NCBI GenBank assembly: GCA_035315125.1
Contig: DATFYI010000069.1
Location: 1 to 15,500, forward strand
Length of the DNA stretch: 15,500 nt
Source of the DNA: DATFYI01 sp035315125
GTDB lineage: Bacteria > Chloroflexota > Anaerolineae > Anaerolineales > Anaerolineaceae
Direction: 5' to 3'
The position numbers and the translations under genes were made by a program. This document shows, in pieces, positions 6,868 through 13,733 of the stretch. Below the pieces are notes generated by a model that saw only the letters and a list, made by a program, of their open reading frames with translations, had not been told where the DNA came from and did no database searches. Numbering within the stretch: the stretch's first letter is position 1; each line of letters starts with the position of its first letter.

Positions 6868-7878
6868 ATGAAAAATCTAATCCAGAAACTGGTTGAGGCG
6901 GTTGGCCCATCCGGATTTGAAAAACAGGTGCGCGAGTTGATCCTGGCTGAAGTGACCCCACTGGCTGATGAAGCCCGAGTGGATCCATTGGGCAATTTGA
7001 TCGTCCGCAAAGGGCAAAAAACCTCCCAGGGTTTGCGCATCATGCTGGATGCCCACATGGATGAAATTGGGGTGATTGTTACCCATATCGATGAGAATGG
7101 TTTTGTCCGCTTTACCAATCTGGGCGGCGTTTACGCCCGCATGTGCCAGGGCAGCCGGGTGCGCTTTACCAATGGAACCCGCGGTTGCATTGGGGTTGAA
7201 TCTTTAGATAGCAAGGATAAACTGGCCACCTTGGAGCAGATGTTTATCGATGTGGGCGCTGCCAGTAAAGCTGACTGCCCGGTAGCCATCGGGGATGCGG
7301 CTGCTTTCGAGCGCCCATTTCTCGATCTGGGCAGCCGTTTAATGGCCAAGTCGATGGATGATCGGCTGGGTGTGGCCGTCTTGATTGAAACACTGCGCAA
7401 TTTGAGCCAGACGCCGCACGAGCTCTATTTTGTCTTCAGCGTGCAGGAAGAAGTCGGTCTGCGCGGCGCGACTGCGGCTGCTTACGGCGTCAACCCGGAT
7501 ATCGGCATTTCGGTGGATGTGACCGCCACCGGAGATACACCCAAGGGTTTGGTAATGGATGTTGCTTTAGGGAAAGGCCCTGCCATCAAGGTGCGTGACA
7601 GCGGTCAAATTGCAGATCCCCGCATCGTGCGTTGGATGGGTGCAACTGCCGAAAAAGCAGGTTTGCCCCACCAATATGAGGTGCTTTTATCCGGTACGAC
7701 AGACGCCAGCGTGATGCAGCTTGCCCGGGCGGGCGTGCCGAGCGGCTGCATTTCATTGCCCTGTCGCTACGTTCATTCGCCCTCCGAGACAGTTGATTAT
7801 GCAGATGTGCAGAACTCAGTCCGCTTACTGGTAGAATTGCTGAGCCATCCGTTGAATCTGGATGAATACTCGCTATAA
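6868..7878 (+). CDS. M42 family metallo-aminopeptidase, paralogue 3
   Basis: 336 residues from ATG 6868, chosen because AGGAG (6858-6862) lies 5 nt upstream. The in-frame TTG at 6847 would place the ribosome binding site inside the gene. Metal and catalytic residues: H63 in DAHMDEIG, D164 in SMDDR (Asp in place of the usual Asn after the ligand), E194-E195 in VQEEVGLRG, D217 in SVDVTATGDTP and H303 in RYVHSP. It is the copy closest to the textbook M42 pattern. The family acts in the cytoplasm on short peptides as large self-compartmentalised complexes. The tail overlaps the longest possible reading of the downstream lipoprotein gene, consistent with one operon. Confidence 0.92.
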   Translation: MKNLIQKLVEAVGPSGFEKQVRELILAEVTPLADEARVDPLGNLIVRKGQKTSQGLRIMLDAHMDEIGVIVTHIDENGFVRFTNLGGVYARMCQGSRVRFTNGTRGCIGVESLDSKDKLATLEQMFIDVGAASKADCPVAIGDAAAFERPFLDLGSRLMAKSMDDRLGVAVLIETLRNLSQTPHELYFVFSVQEEVGLRGATAAAYGVNPDIGISVDVTATGDTPKGLVMDVALGKGPAIKVRDSGQIADPRIVRWMGATAEKAGLPHQYEVLLSGTTDASVMQLARAGVPSGCISLPCRYVHSPSETVDYADVQNSVRLLVELLSHPLNLDEYSL

Positions 7879-7906
7879 ACATTGGGAAGGCGTGAAAAGG
7901 TTGAAA

Positions 7907-9292
7907 ATGGATTTTCTTGCATCCCGGTCCGGATGCATGCAGCCTAAAACGAAGAGGGGATTACCCAGGATTCATGGCGCTGGCTACCTGCTCGGCTGCT
8001 TTTTACTGCTCTCTTTGATCCTTTCTGGCTGCAGCAATATTGACCAGCTCGCAGCATTGATTCAGTCTCCTACCCCCAATCCACCGCCTGCCACACCCAT
8101 ACCGACCAACGTTCCGACCGCCGAACCCCAAAATCAACCCACCCCCACCGAGACAGTCAATCCGGCCGATTTGCAGGAGTTGACCATCTGGCTGCCGCCC
8201 CAGATGGCGCCATCCAGCAATAATACGGGTGGCAACTTTCTGAAATCTCGTCTGGACCAATTTACCGCCCAAAACCCGGGTGTGCACATTAATGTGCGTA
8301 TAAAAGCTCAAACTGGACCAGCGGACCTGCTGGAATCCTTGACAGCCGCCAGCGCGGCGGCCCCACGCGCTGTTCCTGCTCTGATTTTTCTCTCCCGGTC
8401 TGATCTGGAGTCGGCTGCCCTGAAGGGATTGATTTATTCGATCGATGGCCTTTCTAAATTGGCTAAAGACCCGGATTGGTACGCTTATGCTCGCCAGCTT
8501 TCTCAGGTGCAGGGCAGCACCTTTGGCTTGCCGGTGGCCGGCGACGCCATGCTGTTACTTTACCGCCCGACCAAAATCACTACTGTCCCCACCAATTGGG
8601 CAGATTTGATCTCAAAAGGGCAGCCATTGGCTTTTTCAGCCGGAGATCAGAACGCTTTTCTGACATTGGATCTTTACCAATCTATGGGCGGCAAAATTGA
8701 AGATAGTCAACAAAGGCCGATGTTGCAGCCGGACACGCTGGCCACGGTGTTCAGGCTCTATTCAAACGGCGCCCAGGCGGGTGTGTTCCCCATCTGGCTG
8801 GCTCAAAATCAAGACGATGCCGCCGCCTGGCAGGTCTACAGCGACCAGCGCGCCCAATGGCTTGTAACCTGGGCCTCAACCTACCTGGCGCGTCTACCGG
8901 CCGATACCTCCGCCATGCCGCTGCCTTCGCTCGGGTCAAACGGTTTCACACTGGCGGACGGCTGGGTAATTGCGCTATCCGACCCAATCCCCGAACGGCG
9001 TGCCTTGAGTATCCGTTTGGCTGAATATCTGGTGGATAGTAAATATCTGGCAAGTTGGAGCGCCGCAGCAGATTATTTACCTACCCGTCCAACCTCACTG
9101 GCAGCCTGGTCAAACCAGAGCCAGCGTTCTTTGCTCAGCCAGATTGTCTTATCCGCCCAGGTTCGCCCACCCAATGACCTTCTGGCGGCGTTAGGACCTG
9201 TACTCGAAGATGCTACTTTACAGGTGCTCAAGCGCCAGACGGATCCAACTCAGGCCGCCCAGGCCGCCGCTGCCCGCCTGACTTCACCCTAA
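7907..9292 (+). CDS. extracellular solute-binding lipoprotein (ABC family 1-like)
   Basis: 461 residues from ATG 7907. This start is preferred because AAAAGG lies 6 nt upstream. In-frame starts at 7862 (overlapping the M42 stop) and 7937 are possible. A hydrophobic segment ends in the lipobox LILSGC, with the lipidated Cys at residue 42. A Pro/Thr/Asn spacer (about 54-85) follows, then a bilobal binding-protein fold: ELTIWLPPQ starts the first strand, then LDQFTAQNPGVHINVRI, FLSRSDLES and GLPVAGDAMLLLYRP as in SBP_bac_1 proteins that bind sugars or oligomers. Permease and ATPase genes are absent, so it is an orphan receptor or works with a transporter elsewhere. It directly follows the third M42 gene, suggesting a link to peptide use, but the ligand cannot be read. 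Confidence 0.85.
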   Translation: MDFLASRSGCMQPKTKRGLPRIHGAGYLLGCFLLLSLILSGCSNIDQLAALIQSPTPNPPPATPIPTNVPTAEPQNQPTPTETVNPADLQELTIWLPPQMAPSSNNTGGNFLKSRLDQFTAQNPGVHINVRIKAQTGPADLLESLTAASAAAPRAVPALIFLSRSDLESAALKGLIYSIDGLSKLAKDPDWYAYARQLSQVQGSTFGLPVAGDAMLLLYRPTKITTVPTNWADLISKGQPLAFSAGDQNAFLTLDLYQSMGGKIEDSQQRPMLQPDTLATVFRLYSNGAQAGVFPIWLAQNQDDAAAWQVYSDQRAQWLVTWASTYLARLPADTSAMPLPSLGSNGFTLADGWVIALSDPIPERRALSIRLAEYLVDSKYLASWSAAADYLPTRPTSLAAWSNQSQRSLLSQIVLSAQVRPPNDLLAALGPVLEDATLQVLKRQTDPTQAAQAAAARLTSP

Positions 9293-9297
9293 AACCT

Positions 9298-9687
9298 ATG
9301 AAAACGATATCGTCTACCGATCTTTTTAAAGATTTCAGCAACTCGCTGGGACATTCAACCCGGCGGAGTGTGGTGATCGTTCTGGTCTTGCTGCTGGCCA
9401 TAATCAGTTTGGCCTCGATCAGCCCTGCTTACCTGAGGGTCAGCTCAACACCGACCGCCAGGGCGAACACGTCTTATAACCATTCAACCATCAAGTATGC
9501 CGCCGTCACAACCGCACCGCTTCACTCCAAAACACCCACACCCGCCTTCTATCTGAATACCGGTACCCCTTTGCCGCCGGATTGGGCCAATAATGCCACG
9601 GAGACCGACAGCATTATCGTCGGCGCCATTATCCTGGTATTAATTGTGTTGGTCGGGACATTGACAACTGTGCGCGCCCGCAAGTAG
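9298..9687 (+). CDS. small two-TM protein with Thr/Pro-rich external loop
   Basis: 129 residues. A short cytoplasmic N-terminus leads to membrane segment 1 (about 24-45). An outside loop of about 60 residues rich in Thr, Ser, Pro and Asn follows (TPTARANTS, SKTPTPAFY), then membrane segment 2 (105-123) and a basic TTVRARK tail. I do not recognise a family. It starts 5 nt after the lipoprotein stop and has no clear ribosome binding site of its own, so it is probably translated by coupling. It is the last gene before the hairpin at 9707. It may anchor or tether the neighbouring lipoprotein, but that is a guess from position only. Confidence 0.7.
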   Translation: MKTISSTDLFKDFSNSLGHSTRRSVVIVLVLLLAIISLASISPAYLRVSSTPTARANTSYNHSTIKYAAVTTAPLHSKTPTPAFYLNTGTPLPPDWANNATETDSIIVGAIILVLIVLVGTLTTVRARK

Positions 9688-9706
9688 CCGCGCCGGGTCT
9701 TAAAAC

Positions 9707-9745
9707 AATAAACGCCTGGGTGAGGGGGGCACCCAAACGTTTATT
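9707..9745. terminator. hairpin between convergent genes, likely bidirectional terminator
   Basis: Arms 9707-9722 and 9730-9745 match in 14 of 16 positions (AATAAACG, two mismatches, then TGGGTG) around an A-G6 loop. T-rich tracts flank it in both directions; the minus-strand exit TTTATTGTTTT is the better one. It separates the plus-strand operon from the minus-strand gene ending at 9884. The rest of 9746-9883 shows no gene. It holds two small inverted repeats, at 9777-9809 and a 17-nt palindrome at 9835-9851. Confidence 0.6.
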
Positions 9746-9883
9746 AATAACAATCATACCAGAGATCTAAAAACAATGCAAGTAAAAAATGCAGCTCTCT
9801 TACTTTGCAAATTCATTACAGAAATCAGGCTTGGTTAATTCCTGGAATTAATAAATAAAGCAGCCGCCTGGTATTGTTTTTCC

Positions 9884-10696
9884 TCACGGCAGGATGCTCA
9901 AGCGAATGTCTTTTGCAGCATAGGTCATTGCGCGAATTGGATCGTAGTCTTTATCCTGCACGGCCACAAACCGCGCCAGCCCGGCTCGGGCCAGTATCTC
10001 ACGCCCATGCGGGTCAGCATGCATAAACAGCAGGCATTGCAGCAAGCGCAGGTGGGTTTCAGCATCTAGCCCAGTCGGTGTTACCCAGGGCGGGATTGGG
10101 CTTTGTCCAAAGCTATCGATGATGCGGATCTTGGCGGCGATAGCCGGGTCATTGAGCAGTTCCTGTTCGAGCACGCTGCTGTCGATGGCCGATCCGTCAA
10201 TTTCCCCGCTTAAAATCATCTGCAAAGAAATTTGATGGGCGCCACTCTCGATCACCTGGCCGAAAAAGCCCTCTCGCTCACCCAGCTTTGCCAGGGCATA
10301 CCGCACCACGTTGTATCCGGAGTGCGAACCTGGTTCGTTGTAGGCCCAACGCGCCCCGCGCAGGTCGGGTAGCTGGTAATAGGGGCTCTCGCGCCGGACA
10401 ACCACGTCCGAAAAATAAATGGGAGCGTTCAAATAACGGGCGCCGCGCAGTACCGGGGCGGCTAATAACTTGATCCGGCTGGGTTTTTGGTCGGCTTTTA
10501 GCACGTAGGGCAGGCCGCAGATCCAGCACAGGTCGATCTGACCCTCGTCTAAAAGCCATTCTCTCTGCTGCCAGGGAATATCCAGGCGAGCCTTGACCGG
10601 GAAGCCGAGTTTTTCTGAAAGATAGGCGGCCAGGTCGTAAATAAAGAAGTCCATGTCAGGCGCCTGGCAACTGGATAGGATCAGATTTGCCACCAT
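9884..10696 (-). CDS. PhnD-like substrate-binding protein lacking a signal peptide
   Basis: 270 residues. The protein starts directly with MVANLILSSCQAPDMDFFIYDLA and has no export signal, unlike transported binding proteins. Family landmarks are DLCWICGLPYV (55-65), YFSDVVVRRES (94-104), DLRGARWAYNEP (111-122) with SHSGYNV after it, and the GEIDGSAIDSS block (164-174). This is the arrangement of the PhnD/SsuA/transferrin-like family (phosphate- or phosphonate-type binding proteins). Without a leader it may act in the cytoplasm as a ligand sensor or be an orphan receptor. CGGAG lies 9 nt before the ATG. A near-consensus promoter sits just upstream and overlaps the stop of the broken methyltransferase, so it has its own transcription. 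No transporter genes are adjacent. Confidence 0.85.
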   Translation of the reverse strand: MVANLILSSCQAPDMDFFIYDLAAYLSEKLGFPVKARLDIPWQQREWLLDEGQIDLCWICGLPYVLKADQKPSRIKLLAAPVLRGARYLNAPIYFSDVVVRRESPYYQLPDLRGARWAYNEPGSHSGYNVVRYALAKLGEREGFFGQVIESGAHQISLQMILSGEIDGSAIDSSVLEQELLNDPAIAAKIRIIDSFGQSPIPPWVTPTGLDAETHLRLLQCLLFMHADPHGREILARAGLARFVAVQDKDYDPIRAMTYAAKDIRLSILP

Positions 10697-10734
10697 TCTG
10701 GATATCTCCGTATGATTCGAGAAAAGGGATGCTT

Positions 10735-10763
10735 ATTATCGCCAGGGATGGAAGGAATGTCAA
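10735..10763 (-). promoter_or_regulatory. near-consensus promoter for the PhnD-like gene
   Basis: On the minus strand, TTGACA (10763-10758) and GATAAT (10740-10735) are separated by 17 bp. The expected start is near 10728, about 30 nt before the ATG at 10696. The -35 box overlaps the stop codon of the upstream methyltransferase frame. Confidence 0.65.
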
Positions 10764-11568
10764 AAAACAGCCTGTTGCGCCGGTTTGCGAAAGCTGAGAC
10801 AGTATAGATCGCCGCTGGTTACCAGTTTCAGGCAGACGTCCTGCACTCCCTCCGGCAGTAAATCGATGGGTGAAGATATCTTTTCGGGCCTGTCCTTATA
10901 AAAACTGCCCGCAACCGGTGTGTTTTCATTTTTTTTGGCCAGGTCTTCGGTTTCATCCACGATGATCAATTTTGTGCCGGGCCGGGCGACCCGGATCATT
11001 TCGCGGATGGCGGCGGCCCGGTCGTTGAAATAATTGATCCCGCCCACATGATAGACCACATCAAAGGCTTATCGATAAAACAAAGACTTTCGGCCGGGCA
11101 CAGGAAAAGCTCGAGCTCCCAATTCTGCCGGCGAGCTTTCCTCTGGCATTGTTTCAACATACCCAAGGAAATATCGATGCCGTAATAGCTGGCGGTGCGT
11201 GGCAGATATTGAATGTTTCTGCCCGTACCGATGGAAGTTTCCAGAACACGATCGCCGTCCTTAATTTCCAGTTCTTGTAGATATTCCATCACGCGCTGGC
11301 GATCGCTTTTGGACTTCAAGGCAGCATAGATCGTGGTGGACAGGTCGTACAATGGGGCGATACGGTTATACAGCTTTTGGTATTTCTGATTCAAACCGCT
11401 GATGGGTTCAGTGGAGTTAAAATCTACTATTCCGTCTTGAATAGAATATCTCTCCCCGGAGGGTTGGCTTATCAGAAAATCAGGTGCTTTTCCGTCAGCG
11501 AATTTTAGAATTTCAGCCGTTTTAGGGGTTTGCAAAATGGAAAGCGTTTCGGGTTTCACGATTACCAT
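10760..11568 (-). pseudogene. class I SAM-dependent methyltransferase, broken by one frameshift
   Basis: The first frame (11568 to about 11066) has a Trm112-like N-terminal segment (residues 30-56) and a hinge. The SAM-binding motif VLETSIGTGRN (108-118) follows, then YYGIDISLGML carrying the acidic ribose contact D132. After ESLCFIDK the frame runs off into nonsense. The next frame (from about 11070 to 10760) resumes exactly where expected with PFDVVYHVGGINYF, EMIRVARPGTKLIIVDE and a C-terminal LYCLSF strand. Restoring one base between about 11064 and 11072 would give a single protein of about 270 residues. It may be a real recent mutation or an assembly error; no slippery run is present. 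Substrate not identifiable. The upstream promoter suggests leaderless translation. Confidence 0.8.
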
Positions 11569-11574
11569 CTATTG

Positions 11575-11602
11575 ATTATAAAAGATAAAGCAATTATATC
11601 AA
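11575..11602 (-). promoter_or_regulatory. candidate promoter giving a leaderless methyltransferase mRNA
   Basis: TTGATA (11602-11597) and perfect TATAAT (11580-11575) are separated by 16 bp on the minus strand. Only six bases separate the -10 box from the ATG at 11568, and no ribosome binding site is present. Transcription would begin at about the A of the start codon. Confidence 0.6.
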
Positions 11603-11664
11603 CCCGAATGAGAACAAACATTCCTATTTCAATATATTTAATAGAGATATTTAGTTCTGTAGAT

Positions 11665-12021
11665 CTAAATATTCCTATTACCGCCGTCCAGCCAATCGCG
11701 ACCTGCCCCAAACCTTGTTGGGATTTTCACTAATTCCCAGCCGTTCAGTTTATTGATACGGTTAATCACTCCATCCGGCATAACCTGGATACCCTTATCG
11801 CCTCTATCATAATATTCTTCTGAAATTACTTTGCGATAGGCGCCTCGCTCTTCCACCTAGGAGCGTTGTTACAGCTCCAGCTCAAAAATCTGACAGGCCT
11901 TTACGATCAAATCCTCTTCGGGTGGAACCATTGGCCCGTAACGAGATTCTAGTAGCACTTTAAAGTTGGTCTCCAGGTCGATCGTGGGGTTAGCATTACG
12001 AAGCTGATCCAGCTTACTACA
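11665..12021 (-). pseudogene. decayed or split ORF of unknown identity
   Basis: Between the amidohydrolase and methyltransferase genes (gap 11569-12016) one minus-strand frame reads protein-like sequence interrupted by two close stops. The first part (12021-11869) contains NPTIDLETNFKVLLESRYGP and VPPEEDLIVKACQIFELEL, then a stop. Three codons later comes another stop, and then a second part begins at GTG 11856 (EERGAYRKVISEEYYDRG, LNGWELVKIPTRFG) and runs to 11665. The sequence looks charged and helical like a real soluble protein, but I recognise no family. There is no proper start for the first part. It may be a degraded gene or two tiny ORFs. The remainder of the gap is AT-rich and otherwise empty. 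Confidence 0.35.
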
Positions 12022-13027
12022 TCCTCAGCAGATGTTCGGCGTTGCCGTGGGCAATGCGATCTCGATCGGCGGGGCTGATGGGTAGCTGCTCCAGGAAATT
12101 CCGGGCAGCCAGCATGCTGGCATAGGGATAGTCCGCCGAGAACATGATCCGGTCGACGCCTACCTGAAATAGCAGGTCGAGGAAATTGGGCAGGTAGTTG
12201 AAACCGCTGAAAGTGTAATACAGGTTCTCGCGCAGGTAAGCGCCCATCGAGCGCTGCAGTTTGGTGAGTTGGTTGGGCATATTGTGATCGAGCCTGGGCA
12301 GCATGAACGGCAGCGCTTCGCCCAGATGGCCGATCACCAGTTGCAGATGCGGGTAGCGGTCAAACACTCCGCTCAAGATGATGCGCAGAACGTGCACGGC
12401 GGTCTCGATATGCCAGCCCCAGCCGGAAGCTGCCAGTTGAGCGGTCACTTCCGCTGAAAAATTTCCAACGTAGGAAGCCTGGATCACCGCCTGGGGAGGC
12501 GGGGTGGGGTGCAGGTAGATCGGTACCCGCAGCGCCTCGGCGCGCTCGAAGATCGGCCAGAAGAACGGGTCATCCAGGTAACGGCCGACGGCGTGGCCGT
12601 TGATCACGGCTCCCTTAAAACCAAATTCTCGCACGGTGCGTTCGAGCTCATCCGCCGCCAGATCCGGAGCTGCGGTTGAAAGCGTGGCAAACCCGGCCAA
12701 TCGGTTTGGATGGCGCTTAATTGCCTCTGCCAGATAGTCGTTTGTATCGCGTGCCAGCGACACCGCCGCATTCGCATCCAGTTGCTCTACTCCGGGTGAG
12801 TTCAGCGAGAGCACCTGCACATCGATACCGGCCGCGTCCATGTCTGCAATCCGCAGCCCATCCAGGTCTAATAACTGTTCGACCAGGTGGGCATTGATCG
12901 GACCTCCTTGAGGAAAGGCGCGCACCCGTTCGGCCATATCACGTCCGGGTCCCGCCATAAAAGCCGGAGTAGCAAAGTGTTCTTCCAGTGTAATCGTGCG
13001 CATTTTGCGATTTTCAGATTGGGCCAT
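12017..13027 (-). CDS. amidohydrolase-2 family metal-dependent hydrolase/decarboxylase (gamma-resorcylate decarboxylase-like)
   Basis: 336 residues, the family's usual length. The start region TITLEEHFATP places metal ligands E15 and H17. Further ligands are H173 in PIYLHPTPPP, the H234-containing VIGHLGE block and D299 in MFSADYPY. The spacing and the LEEHF opening resemble 2,6-dihydroxybenzoate and 5-carboxyvanillate decarboxylases and ACMSD, which cleave CO2 from aromatic acids with Zn or Mn in a TIM barrel. Related members act as hydrolases, so the substrate is not certain. AAGGAG lies 10 nt before the ATG at 13027. A second Met at residue 9 is an alternative start. No aromatic-degradation genes are nearby. 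The gene is downstream of tRNA-Arg on the same strand, with an inverted repeat between them. Confidence 0.88.
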   Translation of the reverse strand: MAQSENRKMRTITLEEHFATPAFMAGPGRDMAERVRAFPQGGPINAHLVEQLLDLDGLRIADMDAAGIDVQVLSLNSPGVEQLDANAAVSLARDTNDYLAEAIKRHPNRLAGFATLSTAAPDLAADELERTVREFGFKGAVINGHAVGRYLDDPFFWPIFERAEALRVPIYLHPTPPPQAVIQASYVGNFSAEVTAQLAASGWGWHIETAVHVLRIILSGVFDRYPHLQLVIGHLGEALPFMLPRLDHNMPNQLTKLQRSMGAYLRENLYYTFSGFNYLPNFLDLLFQVGVDRIMFSADYPYASMLAARNFLEQLPISPADRDRIAHGNAEHLLRM

Positions 13028-13069
13028 GACCGCTGATCTCCTTTAAATAGAACCTTAAAGACCATATCC

Positions 13070-13101
13070 CTGAATCCATTAACTAAAATAGTTTGATTCA
13101 G
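13070..13101 (-). repeat. nested inverted repeat downstream of tRNA-Arg
   Basis: CTGAATC (13070-13076) pairs with GATTCAG (13095-13101), and inside it AACTA (13081-13085) pairs with TAGTT (13089-13093). It follows the tRNA 3' end by about 11 nt. There is no U-run, so it is more likely a processing or read-through attenuating hairpin than a full terminator. Confidence 0.4.
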
Positions 13102-13112
13102 GCTGTTTCAGG

Positions 13113-13186
13113 TGCCCCAGGAGGGATTCGAACTCTCAACCTAGGCGTTAGGAGTGCCTCGCTCTATCCGTTTGAGCCACTGGGGC
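13113..13186 (-). tRNA. tRNA-Arg (anticodon CCU)
   Basis: A 74-nt cloverleaf on the minus strand. Acceptor GCCCCAG pairs fully with CTGGGGC, discriminator A. The D stem GCTC/GAGC is intact. The anticodon loop CTCCTAA carries CCT, reading AGG. The T loop is TTCGAAT. CCA is not encoded (the next bases are CCT). Two A-C mismatches are seen, one closing the anticodon stem (AGGCA/CGCCT) and one in the T stem (GAGAG/CCCTC). These weaken but do not destroy the fold. Confidence 0.88.
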
Positions 13187-13195
13187 GACGAACTC

Positions 13196-13224
13196 ATTAT
13201 AGCATTTTCAAAAAAGAGGGGCAA
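13196..13224 (-). promoter_or_regulatory. promoter of tRNA-Arg
   Basis: Perfect TATAAT (13201-13196) lies 9 nt before the mature tRNA 5' end. TTGCCC (13224-13219) is 17 bp further upstream. The box spacing and the short leader fit a stable-RNA promoter. Confidence 0.6.
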
Positions 13225-13236
13225 GGGCAACAAAAA

Positions 13237-13449
13237 ACATGAGCAGCCTGGCTTGCACGTTTCATAAAGATCACACTCATCCTACCTAAGGTAGGAACCG
13301 CTTCGTGTTGCGGTTTGGCAATCTGATAGAGGTAGTGACGTACCTCTGACGTGGTCGTACTTAATAAAATTAGCGTACGCCACAAAACATGAAATTCGGT
13401 GTTGGATTTCTCCCATGTCCGAATTGTCAAAGCTAAAGGCTGCTCATGT
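13237..13449. repeat. 213-bp element with 13-bp perfect inverted ends and five internal hairpins (structured RNA or mini mobile element)
   Basis: ACATGAGCAGCCT (13237-13249) is exactly complementary to AGGCTGCTCATGT (13437-13449). The stem continues inward with GCTT (13251-13254) and AAGC (13430-13433). Inside lie consecutive inverted repeats: 13280-13296 (TCCTACC/GGTAGGA), 13297-13314 (ACCGC/GCGGT), 13328-13347 (AGAGGTA/TACCTCT), 13351-13383 (GTGG+CGTAC / GTACG+CCAC) and 13393-13425 (AATTCGG/CCGAATT). Together they would form a closed multi-branched fold. No credible ORF occupies it; the reading frames across it have no family resemblance. It could be a non-autonomous transposon or integron-like cassette site, or a structured non-coding RNA. 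Strand cannot be decided. Confidence 0.6.
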
Positions 13450-13575
13450 AAATACACTATAGCAAGGTTTATTTCAGTTTTCAAGAGGTTTTGGGTGATT
13501 TTACAACTCATTAATGTTTTTCCAGGGATTCACAAAGCGCCGGAAATAGATATAATTAGGTCCAGATACGATTTC

Positions 13576-13650
13576 GCGGGCGTCGCACAGCGGTAAGGAA
13601 TCAGCCCTCCAAGCTGATATTCGTGGGGGTAAGACCCTCAAAACGGTATA
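13576..13650 (+). pseudogene. degenerate tRNA-Gly(UCC)-like sequence, possible attachment-site relic
   Basis: The bases follow a bacterial tRNA-Gly closely through the 5' half: GCGGGCGT, then AGCGGTA in the D region, then TCAGC-CCTCCAA-GCTGA with anticodon TCC. After TTCGTGGG the similarity fails. The T loop has TAAGA instead of TTCGA, the 3' acceptor does not pair with GCGGGCG, the D stem (GCAC/AGGA) is broken, and position 33 is C instead of U. It is therefore unlikely to be a working tRNA. It lies 84 bp before an integrase remnant, a classic position for an attachment site in a tRNA gene. Confidence 0.5.
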
Positions 13651-13665
13651 CTCACCCCTATCAGC
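13613..13665. repeat. inverted repeat GCTGATA/TATCAGC with inner GGGGT/ACCCC
   Basis: GCTGATA (13613-13619) pairs with TATCAGC (13659-13665), and GGGGT (13626-13630) pairs with ACCCC (13654-13658). The left arm is part of the tRNA-Gly-like anticodon stem. The same word recurs in the next hairpin at 13681 and 13722, so the motif occurs four times in about 120 bp in alternating orientation. Confidence 0.55.
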
Positions 13666-13680
13666 CTACTCAAAAGAACA

Positions 13681-13733
13681 AAGCTGACACCCTTTAGTTG
13701 CAAGACAAACCTTGCAAAGGAGGGTATCAGCTT
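13681..13733 (+). promoter_or_regulatory. hairpin sequestering the integrase ribosome binding site
   Basis: AAGCTGA (13681-13687) pairs with TCAGCTT (13727-13733), ACCC (13689-13692) with GGGT (13722-13725), and TTGCAAG (13698-13704) with CTTGCAA (13711-13717) around a 6-nt loop. The AAAGGAGGG ribosome binding site (13716-13724) lies in the 3' arm, and the ATG follows directly at 13734. In this fold translation would be blocked until the hairpin opens. Confidence 0.6.

Noticed and set aside
11530..11733. Plus-strand 67-residue frame over the methyltransferase promoter
   Set aside because: It starts in antisense of the methyltransferase N-terminus and runs through AT-rich intergenic DNA without coding features.
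13197..13511. Minus-strand 104-residue frame across the structured element
   Set aside because: The sequence is better explained by five nested inverted repeats, and the protein has no recognisable features.
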